A stretch of DNA of 64,000 bases. Origin: Sinohyriopsis cumingii. Taxonomy: Eukaryota > Mollusca > Bivalvia > Unionida > Unionidae. Each line of letters starts with the position of its first letter. Position 1 is the first letter of the stretch. A model generated the notes under the pieces. It was given only the letters and a program-made list of their open reading frames with translations, ran no database searches and was not told the origin of the DNA. The stretch is taken from positions 135,508,579 through 135,572,578 of the forward strand of contig CM068829.1 of assembly GCA_028554795.2 (NCBI GenBank), given 5' to 3'. This document shows, piece by piece, positions 27,658 through 43,027 of the stretch. Position numbers and translations under genes: made by a program.

Positions 27658-30337
27658 ATTCTTGTTATATGCTCATTTTTTATTCTCCCTAAGACCTAAT
27701 TATATTTAAAAGTTACATTTCAAGAAACAAAGTAACTGAATGTATGCTGTACTTCAAACAAAATACACATGCGCATATTCATCAGTCCAGAGTAACAACA
27801 TTATTAATACGCACATATCTCCGCCTAGATAAATTGGAACTTAATCGTGCTCTAGGCATCACTTTCAATAGAAAATGGCATGTCCGTCTACTTAAAATTG
27901 AAACTTTGAATCATATTGTGAATGAATCAGCATTGCAACAACTTTTCCATTTGGTCTGGAATAAATAGATTTTGGTATTTTGTAGATTTTAAACAAATTT
28001 GTGATTATGGACTGGATTTATCTGTGACAATTCTGCATGAAGTACATCTGATTTCAGTAGCAAGGGGGCAGCTTGTTTACATATGCAAAGGTGTTTCTGT
28101 TCTGTCATTGAATGTTTGGAATCATATTGTGCGAAACATATGAATTCTTTCAATTTTAATTATAAAGAAAACGCTATGGAATATGATATTCATTTCATTT
28201 TGATTGCGGTAAGGAGGATTTAATGGTACTTGGAATGTAGTCCAAATTACATTATAATTTCGAAATGTGTAATCAAGCTTTAGAACCCATGTCATTAGGA
28301 TTTGCAGAACTAGGAAACTACATTTTGACGGAATTCAGGATGTGAGTATATGTTTTGTCATTCTTATTACCAGCTAAAGAAGACAAGTTTATTCCTTATC
28401 ATGTGCATGTTATTTGTAGGGACCAAGCATTTGCATGACCTGTCTGGCGTTTATCGCTTGCCTAAATCCAAAACATTGTATCAAAATAGCTAACGCGGAC
28501 TATTGCAAAACAGCTGGTATGTGGTAGTCCACGAAACATTTGCTTTAGTTCATTCAGAAACAATCTTAATCAACCATACAGAAAAACGTCTACTACTTGG
28601 GTGTACATGATTTGTTTACAAAGTAGTTCTTAATACACTACTGGGCACACGTGTCGTGCACGTGAGTGCATTATGAGGTGTGCAATATCGTTCTGACCTT
28701 TGTAAAATTAACGGAGACATAAATGAGTATGTAATAATAAAGCATGTACAATATAATACACTGACTAGTTAAGATAAATATTATCACAGACGACTGAGAC
28801 AGAACCATACAGAAGTTTCAGAAAAATTTAAACTTCTTTTGTACATTTGTTTGTAATAGAAGAGTGCACGATTCAACTATTAACCGCAGTGACTGCAGTA
28901 CAAGTACTCAGATAACATGGTGTGAGCGTCTTTTGAACTTTGTACACGTATTTCACTCTACCGTTAAAATATAACCATTAGACTTTTTCAAATAAAGTTT
29001 CATCGGAAGTTAAATATTTGTCATGCAAAAGATCTGACTATATTCTTCTTCAGATATGTGTGATTGAAAAGACAAGGTGAACAATGTCCCTAAATAGTGG
29101 TACAATATTCATAACAAGAGGACACGAAATTTTGTTTAATGTGATTCTTGAATTTAGAGTTTTAAAAAGAAACTTTGCTGCACGTATAATTGATCTGTTA
29201 ATTCCCTCATATGGTGTCTTCAACTGAAGTGTATATAAAGACCCGTTTGCTTCTCCTTTTCTTCTGACTAATGTCAATTAGAAATCCTGGTTTTCTTGAG
29301 AATTTAGACACATATCATTGATGGTAGATCAATTGGGGAATTATTTATGGTAGCATTTACTCTATGTTTCATCAATATTTGTAAAAGCAGTAAAAGCAGC
29401 AGTTAGAACAGTATGCATACACGAGTCAGAATGGCCAGATACTAAGATAGGTCAAAAGGAGGTAAATATAGTGATACTAAATTGGTACATTTTTGACGGA
29501 CAAACATCCATCTAGATGTGAGAAGAAAAATTTGTTTAGATGGTAACTATGGAAAAAAACACTTGATGACTTAAACGATCACTTAAATGCTTGCATTTTT
29601 ATTTCTAATGTTATTCCTGCATTAGTGCGAAAGAAATTAAAGAATCCGTCTGGTTTCAATAATCTCAAAACATTCCTTACGTTTATGTTAGCAATAATAT
29701 ATGGTCTAGTCATTTTGTCGTCATGAAATTATTATGACAGAACTATCCAATGGCTTGGGGCCTCTTTAAAATGGCAGTTATTTACATTCGAGGTTTATTC
29801 CGATCATCCGATGAAAAGACAAAGGAAGTTCTCATCGTTTATCCGTGTTACATTTGACGTTATCAATATTATGACGTCACAGAAGATGCGTCATCATCAT
29901 AGACTTCAAGTTACTTAAACCTAACGTTTTCTTCCCTTTTCTTAAGCGAAATACTCATTTCTTCAATTTTGTTCTTGATTAGAATTTACACGTTATTGTT
30001 CCACAATGCTGTTGTTAAAGTTAGTTTGGAAAAGCATAGAGGACCACCAATCGACCGACATGTTTCGTTTCACCTCTCATTTTCTCTAGGCCCTGGCTTC
30101 TGTTGCAAAGCTGTGACTGATCAAGAGCGACGAGTGACTGATACTCCTCCAGTGGCGAATTTCGGTTCTTCAAACCTTTCATGAAAAAGAAAACTATTTC
30201 GCACAGTTTCGTCCCTTCCCCACCGGAAATACCTACCTTACGCTATATTTTTCCCTTATATACCCTCTTTCTAACCATCCCTGTTCAACACCGCTACCTT
30301 CCCTGGGAGAAGTAATTTGGTCACAAGTAGTACTTCA

Positions 30338-30750
30338 AAAGTTCTGTACAACGAATGTAGTTCTAGTCTATTTTTAGAACATTTTTTACTCTCTCATTTT
30401 GGTGGTGACAGAAGAGTTATATTAATGCATTTCTGGCAGGGATTGAAAACCAATTGCTTGTTCTTGAAAAGATGAGCTCAGGGTGTGGTTGTTTGTGTGT
30501 AATTCGGCGACAGTGCACAGTGAGTAATAAGGTCCTGATGATGATCGGGAAGTAAAATCTATGCTCCATTGCGTGCATTTATATTTACAGTTCAGCCTTT
30601 CCAAAAACTGCCCGTGAACCTTTGACAAGAACTTCACCGAGAAGTCACCTTTAAAGGCATTTTAGATTAACATATGATTTTGTATTGATTGTCACACAGT
30701 GGAGAGGTTAGTACTGACAAACAAATGTAGAGAACATATAGTAAAATTAA
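30338..30750. repeat. Direct repeat of about 410 bp, left copy
   Basis: It starts with gaatgtagttctagtct and ends near cacacagtgga.aggt.agtactga. It matches 33041-33440 in the same orientation with roughly 80 percent identity by eye. It may be an interspersed element; the two copies flank the endonuclease pseudogene. Confidence 0.75.
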
Positions 30751-31059
30751 TTTTGTTCAAAATCCTGTCAGGACAGTATTCATTAAACATTAAAATGCTA
30801 TAAAATATTTTTTATTAAGGATAGACACATGAAATTTTTACACCTTGTGTATATTGACCGTAGCAATTAGGAAATATAATCAAAATTTTAAAAATTCAAT
30901 TTTAAAAAGGTTTAATAAATTTTTTAATTAAGAAATGAATTTTTCCCCCATAAATTCACAGAAATGGTATCTGTTGGAGACGACACGCATTATTAGTATT
31001 ATTAGCAGCAATGTATTCCTGCACCATATACAAGTTGCAATGGGGCATTTTTTCAAAGC

Positions 31060-31416
31060 ATGTCAGCAAAAATCTCTATAAATCCTATGCTAGCACATGA
31101 TAGTGATTGTAGAATATGGACAGGAAATGTAATATCTAAAAGATAATATGACTTATTGTCATGTAGGGATCTTGAGACAAACACATGGAAGAAAAAGCAT
31201 TTCCACAGACTGGCATTAATGGTATAGTTGAGAAGTCTGATTATTCTAAAGGAGCTCGATGCATCCCATTTATGCCGCAATAGTTTGTGTGTGAATGTGG
31301 ATCACGTGATTCTAGAACCTCATTCCGTTAACAATAATAGGCAGTGCTGCAATGGTTATGGGCATTGCGTTGGCCATTGTGACTTTCCAAACTTCATGAT
31401 AAAGTTGAAATTGTAA
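31060..31416 (+). pseudogene. His-Me-finger (zf-His_Me) endonuclease-like pseudogene
   Basis: A 119-codon frame starts at the ATG at 31060 and ends at 31416. It is interrupted by only two in-frame stops, TAA at 31144 and TAG at 31225. It shows the signature of the zinc-binding loop region of homing-type His-Me-finger nucleases: DCRIWTG, RDLETNTWKKKHFHRLAL, then SHLCRNSLCVNVDHVILEP, N..R and a C..GHC.GHCDFP tail. Domains of this kind are scattered through invertebrate genomes and are usually linked to mobile or phage-like DNA; no partner genes are visible here. The single retained frame suggests recent inactivation. Confidence 0.7.
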
Positions 31417-31485
31417 TATGGAATAATACAGGTATCATGATATATCCTATACACCCTCCCACATCCATATCGAATTATGTCTGGC

Positions 31486-31610
31486 ATGGATGGATGGATG
31501 GAAGGAAGATAGGAAGGAAGTAAAGAACGAAGGAAGGATGGATTGATGGAAGGAAGGAAAGACATAAGGAAGGATGGATAGATGGATGGATCAATGGATG
31601 GCTAGTAGAC
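31486..31610. repeat. GGAT/GGAA tetranucleotide repeat
   Basis: Impure runs of ggatggatgg and ggaaggaa, interrupted in the middle. Low-complexity sequence without a gene. Confidence 0.85.
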
Positions 31611-31982
31611 CATGCTGGTATGACAGTGCTGTCTTAAATACATTTCTTACTTCCTTTCTTCCATTCATTCATTTATTTATTCAGCTAGTAAGTCATGTCA
31701 TGTCATGGTATGCTAGTTTAGCATTTTTTTAAGATTTTTTAATTTTGCTTTTTAATTTCTTTATTTGGGTCTTCAGAGAAAACTGTTCCGTCCCCTCCAA
31801 AGGTCTCATCAGGTGGTAGTAAGTAACACAACTGCACATTACATGCTTTGTGTTACCTACGGATTTCCCCACTACAGTTTTCCTTTCTGTGTCATGTGTT
31901 ATTCATGGTGCATTTAAGCTCTGTCATTCTGCACATGGAATTAAGATAATTTTTTTCTATCTGCAGTGTCCATTGGCTCCTG

Positions 31983-32420
31983 CTAAATCTGTGCATAGGA
32001 GTGATTGCCCTTGGTGTCTAGCAGTCCTTTGCAGTAGTCACACTTCATATTGCCTTGCTGAGTCCTGTACCTCAGATGGGCCTGTATCATATTTCCTCGT
32101 CTTGCTAGACTACGTTGTCTATTTTGTGGACTCTTTTGATACAATTGATGGTAAGTGCAGTCTTTACCCATTGTCTCCAGTGATCTCAGAGTCCTTGTTG
32201 AAAGTTTACCTCCCAAGTGTGTCACTTTTGTTTTCAGTGATGATCCCAGTCTGTTTTTTGAGTCTGTGTATTGTTGACTGCACTCTTGCCTCAAAGTTTC
32301 TGGAATAGTTCACATTTTAGGTACTGAAACACTAATTGATTTGTTCACAGCCTCACATTTCTGTGTGTTTGTGTTCAGTCGCAGTCTTTCTACTTCATCA
32401 CAGGAGAGTTTCATTTTCAT
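31983..32420 (-). pseudogene. Unrecognised broken ORF
   Basis: On the minus strand an ATG at 32420 opens a 146-codon frame that ends at 31983. It is interrupted by a TGA near 32310. The product would be hydrophilic and basic, with an N-terminal SCDEVERLRLN, repeated basic residues and a C-terminal CDYCKG. It lies between the two 410-bp direct repeats. I do not recognise a family. It could be a transposon ORF fragment or a chance frame. Confidence 0.3.
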
Positions 32421-33040
32421 AACTTCTGTTCTTATCAATTTCCGTTATTTTAAGATGAGTCACTTGATCAGGGACCAGGTATTCTGATCGCTTCCACCAG
32501 TTGCTAGTACTTCCTCCCCCATAGACCTTTGAATAATGCTGGCATGTTGAGCTATCCCCTGAATAACAGCGCAGAGTGTCATCCGGTTAAAGTTACAATA
32601 ACTGCATGTAAAGTACAAGAAGTATCCTATCTCTCACACTTATATAACTAGGAAAATGCATGCTAGATTGGTTTCAGAGAACTACACCAACTCTTCATTA
32701 ATATTGGAGGAAGCCGAACGTATGAGGGTTCATCCCCTTCATGGGTGGAAATTATGTCATGTACTTGGTTAATACCCTTAGCTAGCATATTTAGATGCTA
32801 CCAGAGTTCAGGTGTTACCTTGGCTTGACAAACTCTAGTTTAATTGATTCACACCTGATAAGGAAATCCATTAATGTTCATAATAAAGGAATGGAGAGAC
32901 TTTGCCATATAACAAAAGTTGTCGGGTTTTAAACTTTCATTAAAATTTAAGTTACATTTAAATTTTCATATAAAAATATGCATCATTTTTTTAAATTGAC
33001 TTTTCTAACACTGTCATTAATCACGTCACTATTAATAATT

Positions 33041-33440
33041 CCAGTTCAGTACCCGAATGTAGTTCTAGTCTTTTTTTAGAACATATTTCACTCTTACTTT
33101 GGTGGTGAGAACAGAGTTATATTTATGCATTTTGGCAGGGATTTAGAGGTAATTGTTTATACTTGAGAATATGAGTGTGTGGTTGTCTTTGTGTATTTCT
33201 GCGACAGTGCATATGAGTAATAAGGCCTTGGTGATGATCCGGAAGTGAAATCTGTTTTCCCTTGCATGCTGCTCTGTTTACAGTCCAGCCACTCCTAAAA
33301 TGCCAGTTAACCTTTGCCAAGAACTTAACCATAAGGTCATCTTTGAAGGTATTTTAGATTAATATATGATTTGTATATATTTTCACACAGTGGAAAGGTC
33401 AGTACTGAGAAACAAATGTTGTGAATATATAATAATATTA
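33041..33440. repeat. Direct repeat of about 410 bp, right copy
   Basis: Same orientation as 30338-30750. It begins cgaatgtagttctagtct and ends near cacacagtggaaaggtcag. Confidence 0.75.
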
Positions 33441-36400
33441 CTTGTGGTCTATGTCCAAAACCACTTCAAGACCATGTTTCAGGGGAAATCTAACTCTGCT
33501 CTGGAGCCGTTCTTGCGCGAGACGCATTGCCAGTAACGAGTCAGGTTATTGAAGGATTGATCTGATCCGAGTTTTATTTTAATTCAGAATGTTTTTGATG
33601 ACGTAACATAAGCGAAAAGCTACGACTGTCTTAACTGCGTTTCTTATAACACATTTTACCTTATATTTGAAATGTGTTACAATTGTTGTTGTTATATTTC
33701 GCTTATATTATTGTTATATTAATTTCATCTACCATTTTAACGAATTGCAACATATTTTCATTTTCCTTTCATCTTATTGGAGTGGATGTTTATTTGAAAA
33801 GTTCATCATCCAAATGCTTTACCAATTTGAACTTGTATATTTGCAGTACTTAATTTTTTATTTGGCACTATATAGTCAAGATTGTGCTAAGGTGCCGTCC
33901 TAACCTACATATATACATATTTCTAGGATGATGTAATTTTAAAAGGATTATCTACTGCATAAATGTTTTTTCCAGGAGAGGTGGGGTGAAAATGTCGAAT
34001 CCCAACCACTGAAATTTAAGCTCGTGTTCATAAGATCAATAAACTGTATAATATTTCAACGGTGAATGAGTACTAAGGTACTAAGGTCATAAAAAAGCAT
34101 CAAGTTGGATTGTAATAATTATATTACAGCCAACACAAACAGAAAACAACGAAGTAAGCGTGTGTGATTTACTTCGGGTTTTCGGAGGTGAGGATGGGCA
34201 GGGGGTAGGTGACCTAAGGGAGACAGCTATTGATAATGATATCATTAATTATTAATACAATGAATGAGTACGATGATGGAATACAGGCGAAAGTTGAAAG
34301 TAAATTCGTACTTTCAACATTCTGATCCTGAAATTCTACGTAATTTAGCGTATTTGGAATCGCTATTTCATACCTTTGATTCGTTAAGTAACGTTTTGCA
34401 TTACTTGCATATTTTTTCATTAAACCTTTCAAAGCTATGTCTTGGTATGGATAATCGTCTTTTGTCATATCTTTAGACGTCATACTTGAAGCTGTTTCCG
34501 TTTCTCTGTACATTTTTCATCATTACATTTTAGCCAGCTGCTTGATAGATTCTTCCTTGATACATACAAACCTAACTGTTCGTTAAACTGGAACGGCGTT
34601 TCATTATTTTATGAAGTCATAAACTCAGAAAAACTTCCTCAATGAAATATTTTGCTCGTTTTTGTTCGATACGAACGTACCCCATGATCTCGACCATTTG
34701 TAAATATCATGTTGAACTAATGACGTCATCACCTGACACGTTATGAATCAATAATGATATGTATTATGGATACCTTTAAACTAAATTGCATTCGTAATGT
34801 GCTTGACCGCTTTAATTATTCAATGGGCTTCATAACTGATATAATATTTTCTTATTTCCCAGAGAAGTTGCCTAAATTATGCTGCAGTAGACAGTATTTA
34901 TATTTGTAGTTCAAGTTCGTATACTAATAACGTAAGTGTTATAGCTCAGTAAATAATAAAAATGAGTTTTTAAAGCTGCTTGAGAACGTATTCATGTTAA
35001 AGGAAATTCGCTCCAAAAAAAGTTAATTTATTTAGTACATAATTATATTCTTGTTAATTTTATCTGGCTTATTTTTATGCTGCCATGGAAGTAAAGCAAA
35101 CAAAAAGTAATAGTAAAATCGTAAATAATTACTGTTTAGCATTATATTGTTGTAAATTATATTTGTAAAGTTCTGCTATGATCGTCAGATCGAATTTTCA
35201 TCAATGATGTCTGCGATGTAAACATGCAAAAGTATGATTAAGATGTGGAAGATAATAATCTAAAACCAATGTTTTTGTATTTCTTTATTATTAATGATAT
35301 ATTTGTATCCCCACCCCTCCTTCAGCTGAGTGACAAAGTAAAGAGCCACACAAGTGTCTGAACGATCGAGACGAGAAATCCTTTTGGTATATCAGCCAAT
35401 ATCAAAGTGTAAATTTTCGACTGAGATTCAGTCCTATTCAAGAAAAAGTAATATACATCAAAGCCAGAAAGTTCAGTGGTTCTCCACTCATATTCTAGAA
35501 ACGGTTATGTATACATATACTTTTTCATTTCAGTTTCTGTTTTTCTTCAAGCTAACGATAAAACATGCTTTTCTACATACGTTTGTATAAACGAGCACAT
35601 TGTAACTGCTATCAATTGTGTATATATTCATCTGATCAAGCACGTGTCCACAAGTTTTCATCCATCTAAACTGTGTCTATGTTTCGGGAAAAGAATACAT
35701 TTAATTCCTAAATTTAGATGATAAGGCTATCAACCGTCAGAATTACAAGGCTCCCTATCATCGTTACCAACAAATCGTTACACAACTTGTACATACTTAT
35801 CATAATTGTTTCATTGCTATATCTACTTGTCTTTCAGCAGATGAGTAATATTTTATTCCTTCTTTCTTAACATTCAAGAATCTGGCATGAATACACTACA
35901 TTGAATAATTTTGGTCATTCCAATTAAAAAGACATTCCAAATCTCATTTCATGAGATGGAAGAAATACCCCATATCTTTGAGAATAGATCGGTATTATTT
36001 ACTTGTTCATCTCAACGCAATGGTGTTTGCAGAGTTTGTTGAGCATCGATCAATGATCATTTTATACTTTCATTTATCCTAGAAAGAATCTGACCTAAAA
36101 TATTGCATGTAATAATTATGATCGATACAATTAATTTTCTCAAAAGAAAGTGCCGTCAAATTACTTCTAAAACAGACATTTAGTATCAAATTGTTCTACC
36201 CAATTTCGATGATTGTTTTAAGAATAAAATTTTGAAAACCGTGGATATACTTAGGTAAATCAGAGTGTAAAATGGGCAAGATGTGTCGCTGTATGCAATA
36301 TATAATTCATTTCCCGAATTAACTGACAGCTGTGTATTAACATAAACCAGTGAACGCAATACATTCTAACAATGTTATGATATTTTACAGCCGTAAAAGT

Positions 36401-36508
36401 AAACATTTAGAGTCGAAATTACATATAAAACATGATAAATAAACATTACATTCGGAAACCAACCAGTTCGTTTGTACCCCCATTCTTATTTTGGATTTGG
36501 ATTTTTTG
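33441..36508. other. Intergenic stretch
   Basis: No supported gene. A 99-codon minus-strand frame at 34214-34513 has unbiased composition (METS-, Lys- and Tyr-rich) but no recognisable domain; it is left unannotated. Confidence 0.5.
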
Positions 36509-37413
36509 CAAGATTTTCTGAGAGCCATTGGTGGAGGATGGGGAGGAACTCAAGCAGACGAAGCCTTTAAGCAATTGTTAATCAGTCTTGTTTGAAATCA
36601 AGCGTACCTGCGCTTCCAGGTTGAGACGAAAGATGAGTATCTAAACATGATCAGAGACTTTGAGGTAAAGAAAAGAGATATTGCTCCGGGTAACGATAAT
36701 AAAGTTACAGTTCAATCGCATTCCTCGTTGAAAGTATCTTTGAGGATACGTCTGGTGATTATCATCGCACTGTCATTATGCAGACGTAATATGTCAACAA
36801 AGTGTCCTTGACAGGTGTCAAGCTTCATATAAATTCCCCAGTAATGAAATGTCTCTTACCTAATGCAACTCAAAGCATTATAGCCGATGTTAAGGAGCTG
36901 ATGAAAGACAAGATAGTCCGCAGGATTCGTGGTCTTGAAGGGGGCAGTAGCTTTGGCCATAGTGCATAATCCGCTTCACGTCGTGTCTGCAAATACACAT
37001 ACGCTGTTAATAAAACACTTCCGTTTGACAATGCAAAGCATGACACGAGAAAGCGAATAGAAGGCGACGGTGGCCCACGTTGTAACGACATATTTGATAA
37101 GTATGTTGAAATAGGACAGTCTGTGGTATTAAACGTGACTACTACAGAACAATGTTACATACCGACGAAAGAAAGTCAAAGTTCCATTGAATTTACAGTA
37201 TATGCCTCAACTCAGAAACCCCCAATTTACGTCACAAATGACGGGTGTATGAAGTTTGGATACGTCAGTATTAATATTCTCTATAAAAGGGTGCCAAAGG
37301 ACGATACAAATTTTATTTTCTTCATGACTGTTGGAGGTACTGAAATCGAAGTTAAAGCAAGTGAGATAAGCATAGCGGATGTTATAAAGGCCATTTTCAA
37401 TTTTCATGGGTAG
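36509..37413 (+). pseudogene. HSPA12-like (Hsp70 family) pseudogene, C-terminal half
   Basis: The start reads DFLRAIGGGWGGTQADEAF, the start of the second half of the Hsp70-type ATPase fold in HSPA12 proteins. KKRDIAPG and KVTVQSHSSL follow. A GVLKGAV-type segment lies near 36930, and from about 36985 the frame is open: TLPFDNAKHDTRKRI, DIFDKYVEIGQSVVLN, then VGGTEIEVKASE near the end. HSPA12 proteins end just after such a motif, and the frame stops at 37413. Stops (for example TGA near 36590) and frameshifts break the first half, and part of the middle (about 36780-36880) is poorly conserved. There are no visible introns. HSPA12 genes are greatly expanded in bivalves; this is a dead copy. 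Confidence 0.75.
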
Positions 37414-41261
<3,848 letters not shown>

Positions 41262-41555
41262 CTGCTTTTTGCGACCAAGAAACCTATATAGTTTGATAAA
41301 GCTCCGTCATACTCCGTAACAAGGAACAATCATCACAGAATGTATTAAACCACTGAATGGATTTTACATTTCTCGTTTTGGTTGCAGTTTGTTCAGCTCT
41401 ATGAAAGATTCAAGATTGAGGGTTGAACATTTCAGTCAGTATTGTCACAATGTGCAGAAGGACACACATTTTAAATCTAGAGATTTATTTTGAAATAAAT
41501 TTGTACATATTTCACGTGTCTCTTCGAAGCGCAAAATTTATAACAACTAATGTAG
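41262..41555. repeat. Segmental duplication copy C, left of the Polinton
   Basis: It matches 16860-17130 of copy A (gaccaa, ggaacaat.atcac, ctgaa.ggattttac, ctcttcgaagcgcaaaa). The match breaks exactly where the Polinton begins. Together with 58260 onward it forms one interrupted copy. Confidence 0.85.
41550..41555 (+). repeat. Target-site duplication, left
   Basis: TAATGT precedes the element. AATGT follows it at 58255-58259; the T at 58254 can be shared, giving the 6-bp duplication usual for Polintons. Confidence 0.8.
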
Positions 41556-41835
41556 CAGCAGAGAAAGTGAATCCCACAAAGTATTTCGCTTAACAGAGCC
41601 TTCTATCGAGAACATTTTAGATAGAAAGATTATTTTTCACAAAATAAACCCTTCTAGTCAGAAAACATGACAAAATAGGCTTTCTCTGCTGACTAGAAGG
41701 GTTATCTCATGAAAATATCTACCCATACAACTATTTCTGTCCGCGCAGGGGTATCTTGCGAAAACACTCGGTGGCGTCGTCACTTTCTCTGCTGCTCTGT
41801 GAAAGTCCCTGGCAGAGTTTGCTTGTCGTCGCCGT
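41556..41835 (+). repeat. Left terminal inverted repeat
   Basis: About 280 bp, matching the reverse complement of 57940-58254 apart from a few mismatches and a 32-bp terminal duplication on the right. It starts AGCAGCAGAGAAAGTG; the same motif recurs, often inverted, twice inside the repeat. It also contains a foldback: aacccttctagtcag (41647-41661) pairs with ctgactagaagggtt (41689-41703). Confidence 0.95.
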
Positions 41836-41840
41836 GCTGT

Positions 41841-42506
41841 CTAGTTAAAAATTGTATCTAACCCAACTCGATACCGTGTTCGAGGATCATGTAAATTTAT
41901 CGTTACAAATCCGTATGGTTTTGCCTGAGCACGACTAAAGAAATTTCTGAATTTATTTATGTCCATGTCGCCGCTGCACCAAGTCTGATGTATATTTCGT
42001 AATGTGTGTATGTCAACGCCGTTGAACAGCGCAAGAATGTTACAGTTATCTCTGATCACTTTCGGAATTTGTGTATATCGTTGAGTTACATAAATCACAT
42101 CCACAATTTTATGTCTGCCGCGTGAAAATATCCTGGCAGGGTTTGTTTGTTTGTCCAACATCACATCGTCGTACACGACTAAATTAATGATGCTCCCGTC
42201 AATATCATCGATACCCGGCGAGTCAGCGATATCAGTAATAAATTCAATAACATCATCACCGTCATTTATCGACGCTGCATTCTCATTAAAATCTTTTAAC
42301 ACGTTGTAGCATCGCTGATCGTCCACAGATGGAGCTACCAAATACAACTTATCCCACTTCATCCATTTCATTATTAAATTAAGTAACAACTGCGTCTTAC
42401 CCGACCCAGATGGGCCTATAATAATCATTCGGACAGAATTTGGTAGCACTGAGTTATGTTTGATTGGCTCTTGTCGTTTTGTAGCAGAAAAGTCAGTGAT
42501 CTCCAT
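41841..42506 (-). CDS. Polinton DNA-packaging ATPase (FtsK/HerA, A32-like)
   Basis: Predicted to pump the genome into the capsid by ATP hydrolysis. With the start at the ATG at 42506 (MEITDF) the protein has 221 residues, typical of this family in Polintons. An ATG further upstream (42581) is in frame but would overlap the divergent gene at 42527, so the inner start is preferred. Walker A is GPSGSGKT (31-38), Walker B INLVVYDDV (107-115), and a TQR sensor-like motif follows in VIYVTQRYTQIP. The frame is intact. It is the last gene before the left TIR, ending 5 bp from it, and is divergent from the phospholipase-integrase pair. Either strand could be driven from the 20-bp gap, so promoters must overlap coding sequence. 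Confidence 0.93.
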   Translation of the reverse strand: MEITDFSATKRQEPIKHNSVLPNSVRMIIIGPSGSGKTQLLLNLIMKWMKWDKLYLVAPSVDDQRCYNVLKDFNENAASINDGDDVIEFITDIADSPGIDDIDGSIINLVVYDDVMLDKQTNPARIFSRGRHKIVDVIYVTQRYTQIPKVIRDNCNILALFNGVDIHTLRNIHQTWCSGDMDINKFRNFFSRAQAKPYGFVTINLHDPRTRYRVGLDTIFN

Positions 42507-42526
42507 TAGATATATCATAAAATAAT

Positions 42527-43027
42527 ATGGATTTATATTGTCTGAAATGTAGAACACGTACCCCAACTGCAGATATAACAACCACTACAACAAAAAATAA
42601 TCGATCTGCGCTTACAGGCAAGTGTGAACGATGCGGCACAAAAAAGTCCAAATTTATTTTTTTTAAAAAGGGAGGTGATATCGCAGCCAGGTTAACAGCG
42701 CTGCCAGGAGCTCCGTGGGCTAAATACCCAGGAGAAAAACATCTTCCAGGATATAATTACTGTGGTCCTGGAACCCGACTTGATATCAGACTTAATGACC
42801 AGAATCAGCCCAATCCAGGTGAGTATCCGATAAATGCTATTGATAAGGCGTGTCATGCTCATGATGTAGCTTACCGAAGTAAGGATTTGCAACAGCGCCA
42901 TCTTGCGGATGTGAAATTAATTCATGCGTTAAATGCCATCACTGATAAATCTTTCAAAGAAAAGTTAGCATCCTGGTTAATAAAATCTGCAATGAAAGGT
43001 AAATTAGCGCTAGGTGCTGGTATATAA
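42527..43027 (+). CDS. Zinc-ribbon plus phospholipase A2-like protein
   Basis: 166 residues. An N-terminal zinc ribbon (Cys5, Cys8, Cys33, Cys36; DUF5679-like) is followed by a parvovirus-VP1-type phospholipase A2 domain. That domain has the calcium loop YCGPGT (78-83) and the catalytic pair in DKACHAHDVAY (His112, Asp113), then basic and hydrophobic helices at the end (LIKSAMKGKLALGAGI). In viruses such a domain opens endosomal membranes during entry; in an element with a complete virion gene set the same role is a reasonable inference. A basic FKKGG segment links the domains. The stop overlaps the integrase start by one base (TAATG at 43025-43029), suggesting coupled translation. The frame is intact. 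Confidence 0.88.
   Translation: MDLYCLKCRTRTPTADITTTTTKNNRSALTGKCERCGTKKSKFIFFKKGGDIAARLTALPGAPWAKYPGEKHLPGYNYCGPGTRLDIRLNDQNQPNPGEYPINAIDKACHAHDVAYRSKDLQQRHLADVKLIHALNAITDKSFKEKLASWLIKSAMKGKLALGAGI

Noticed and set aside
31850-32308. 152-codon plus-strand ORF
   Set aside because: Hydrophobic, Cys/Ser/Leu-rich translation that is the antisense of the minus-strand frame at 31983-32420; it does not resemble a gene.
34214-34513. 99-codon minus-strand ORF
   Set aside because: Plausible composition but no domain, no splice or promoter support, and an overlapping ORF on the other strand.
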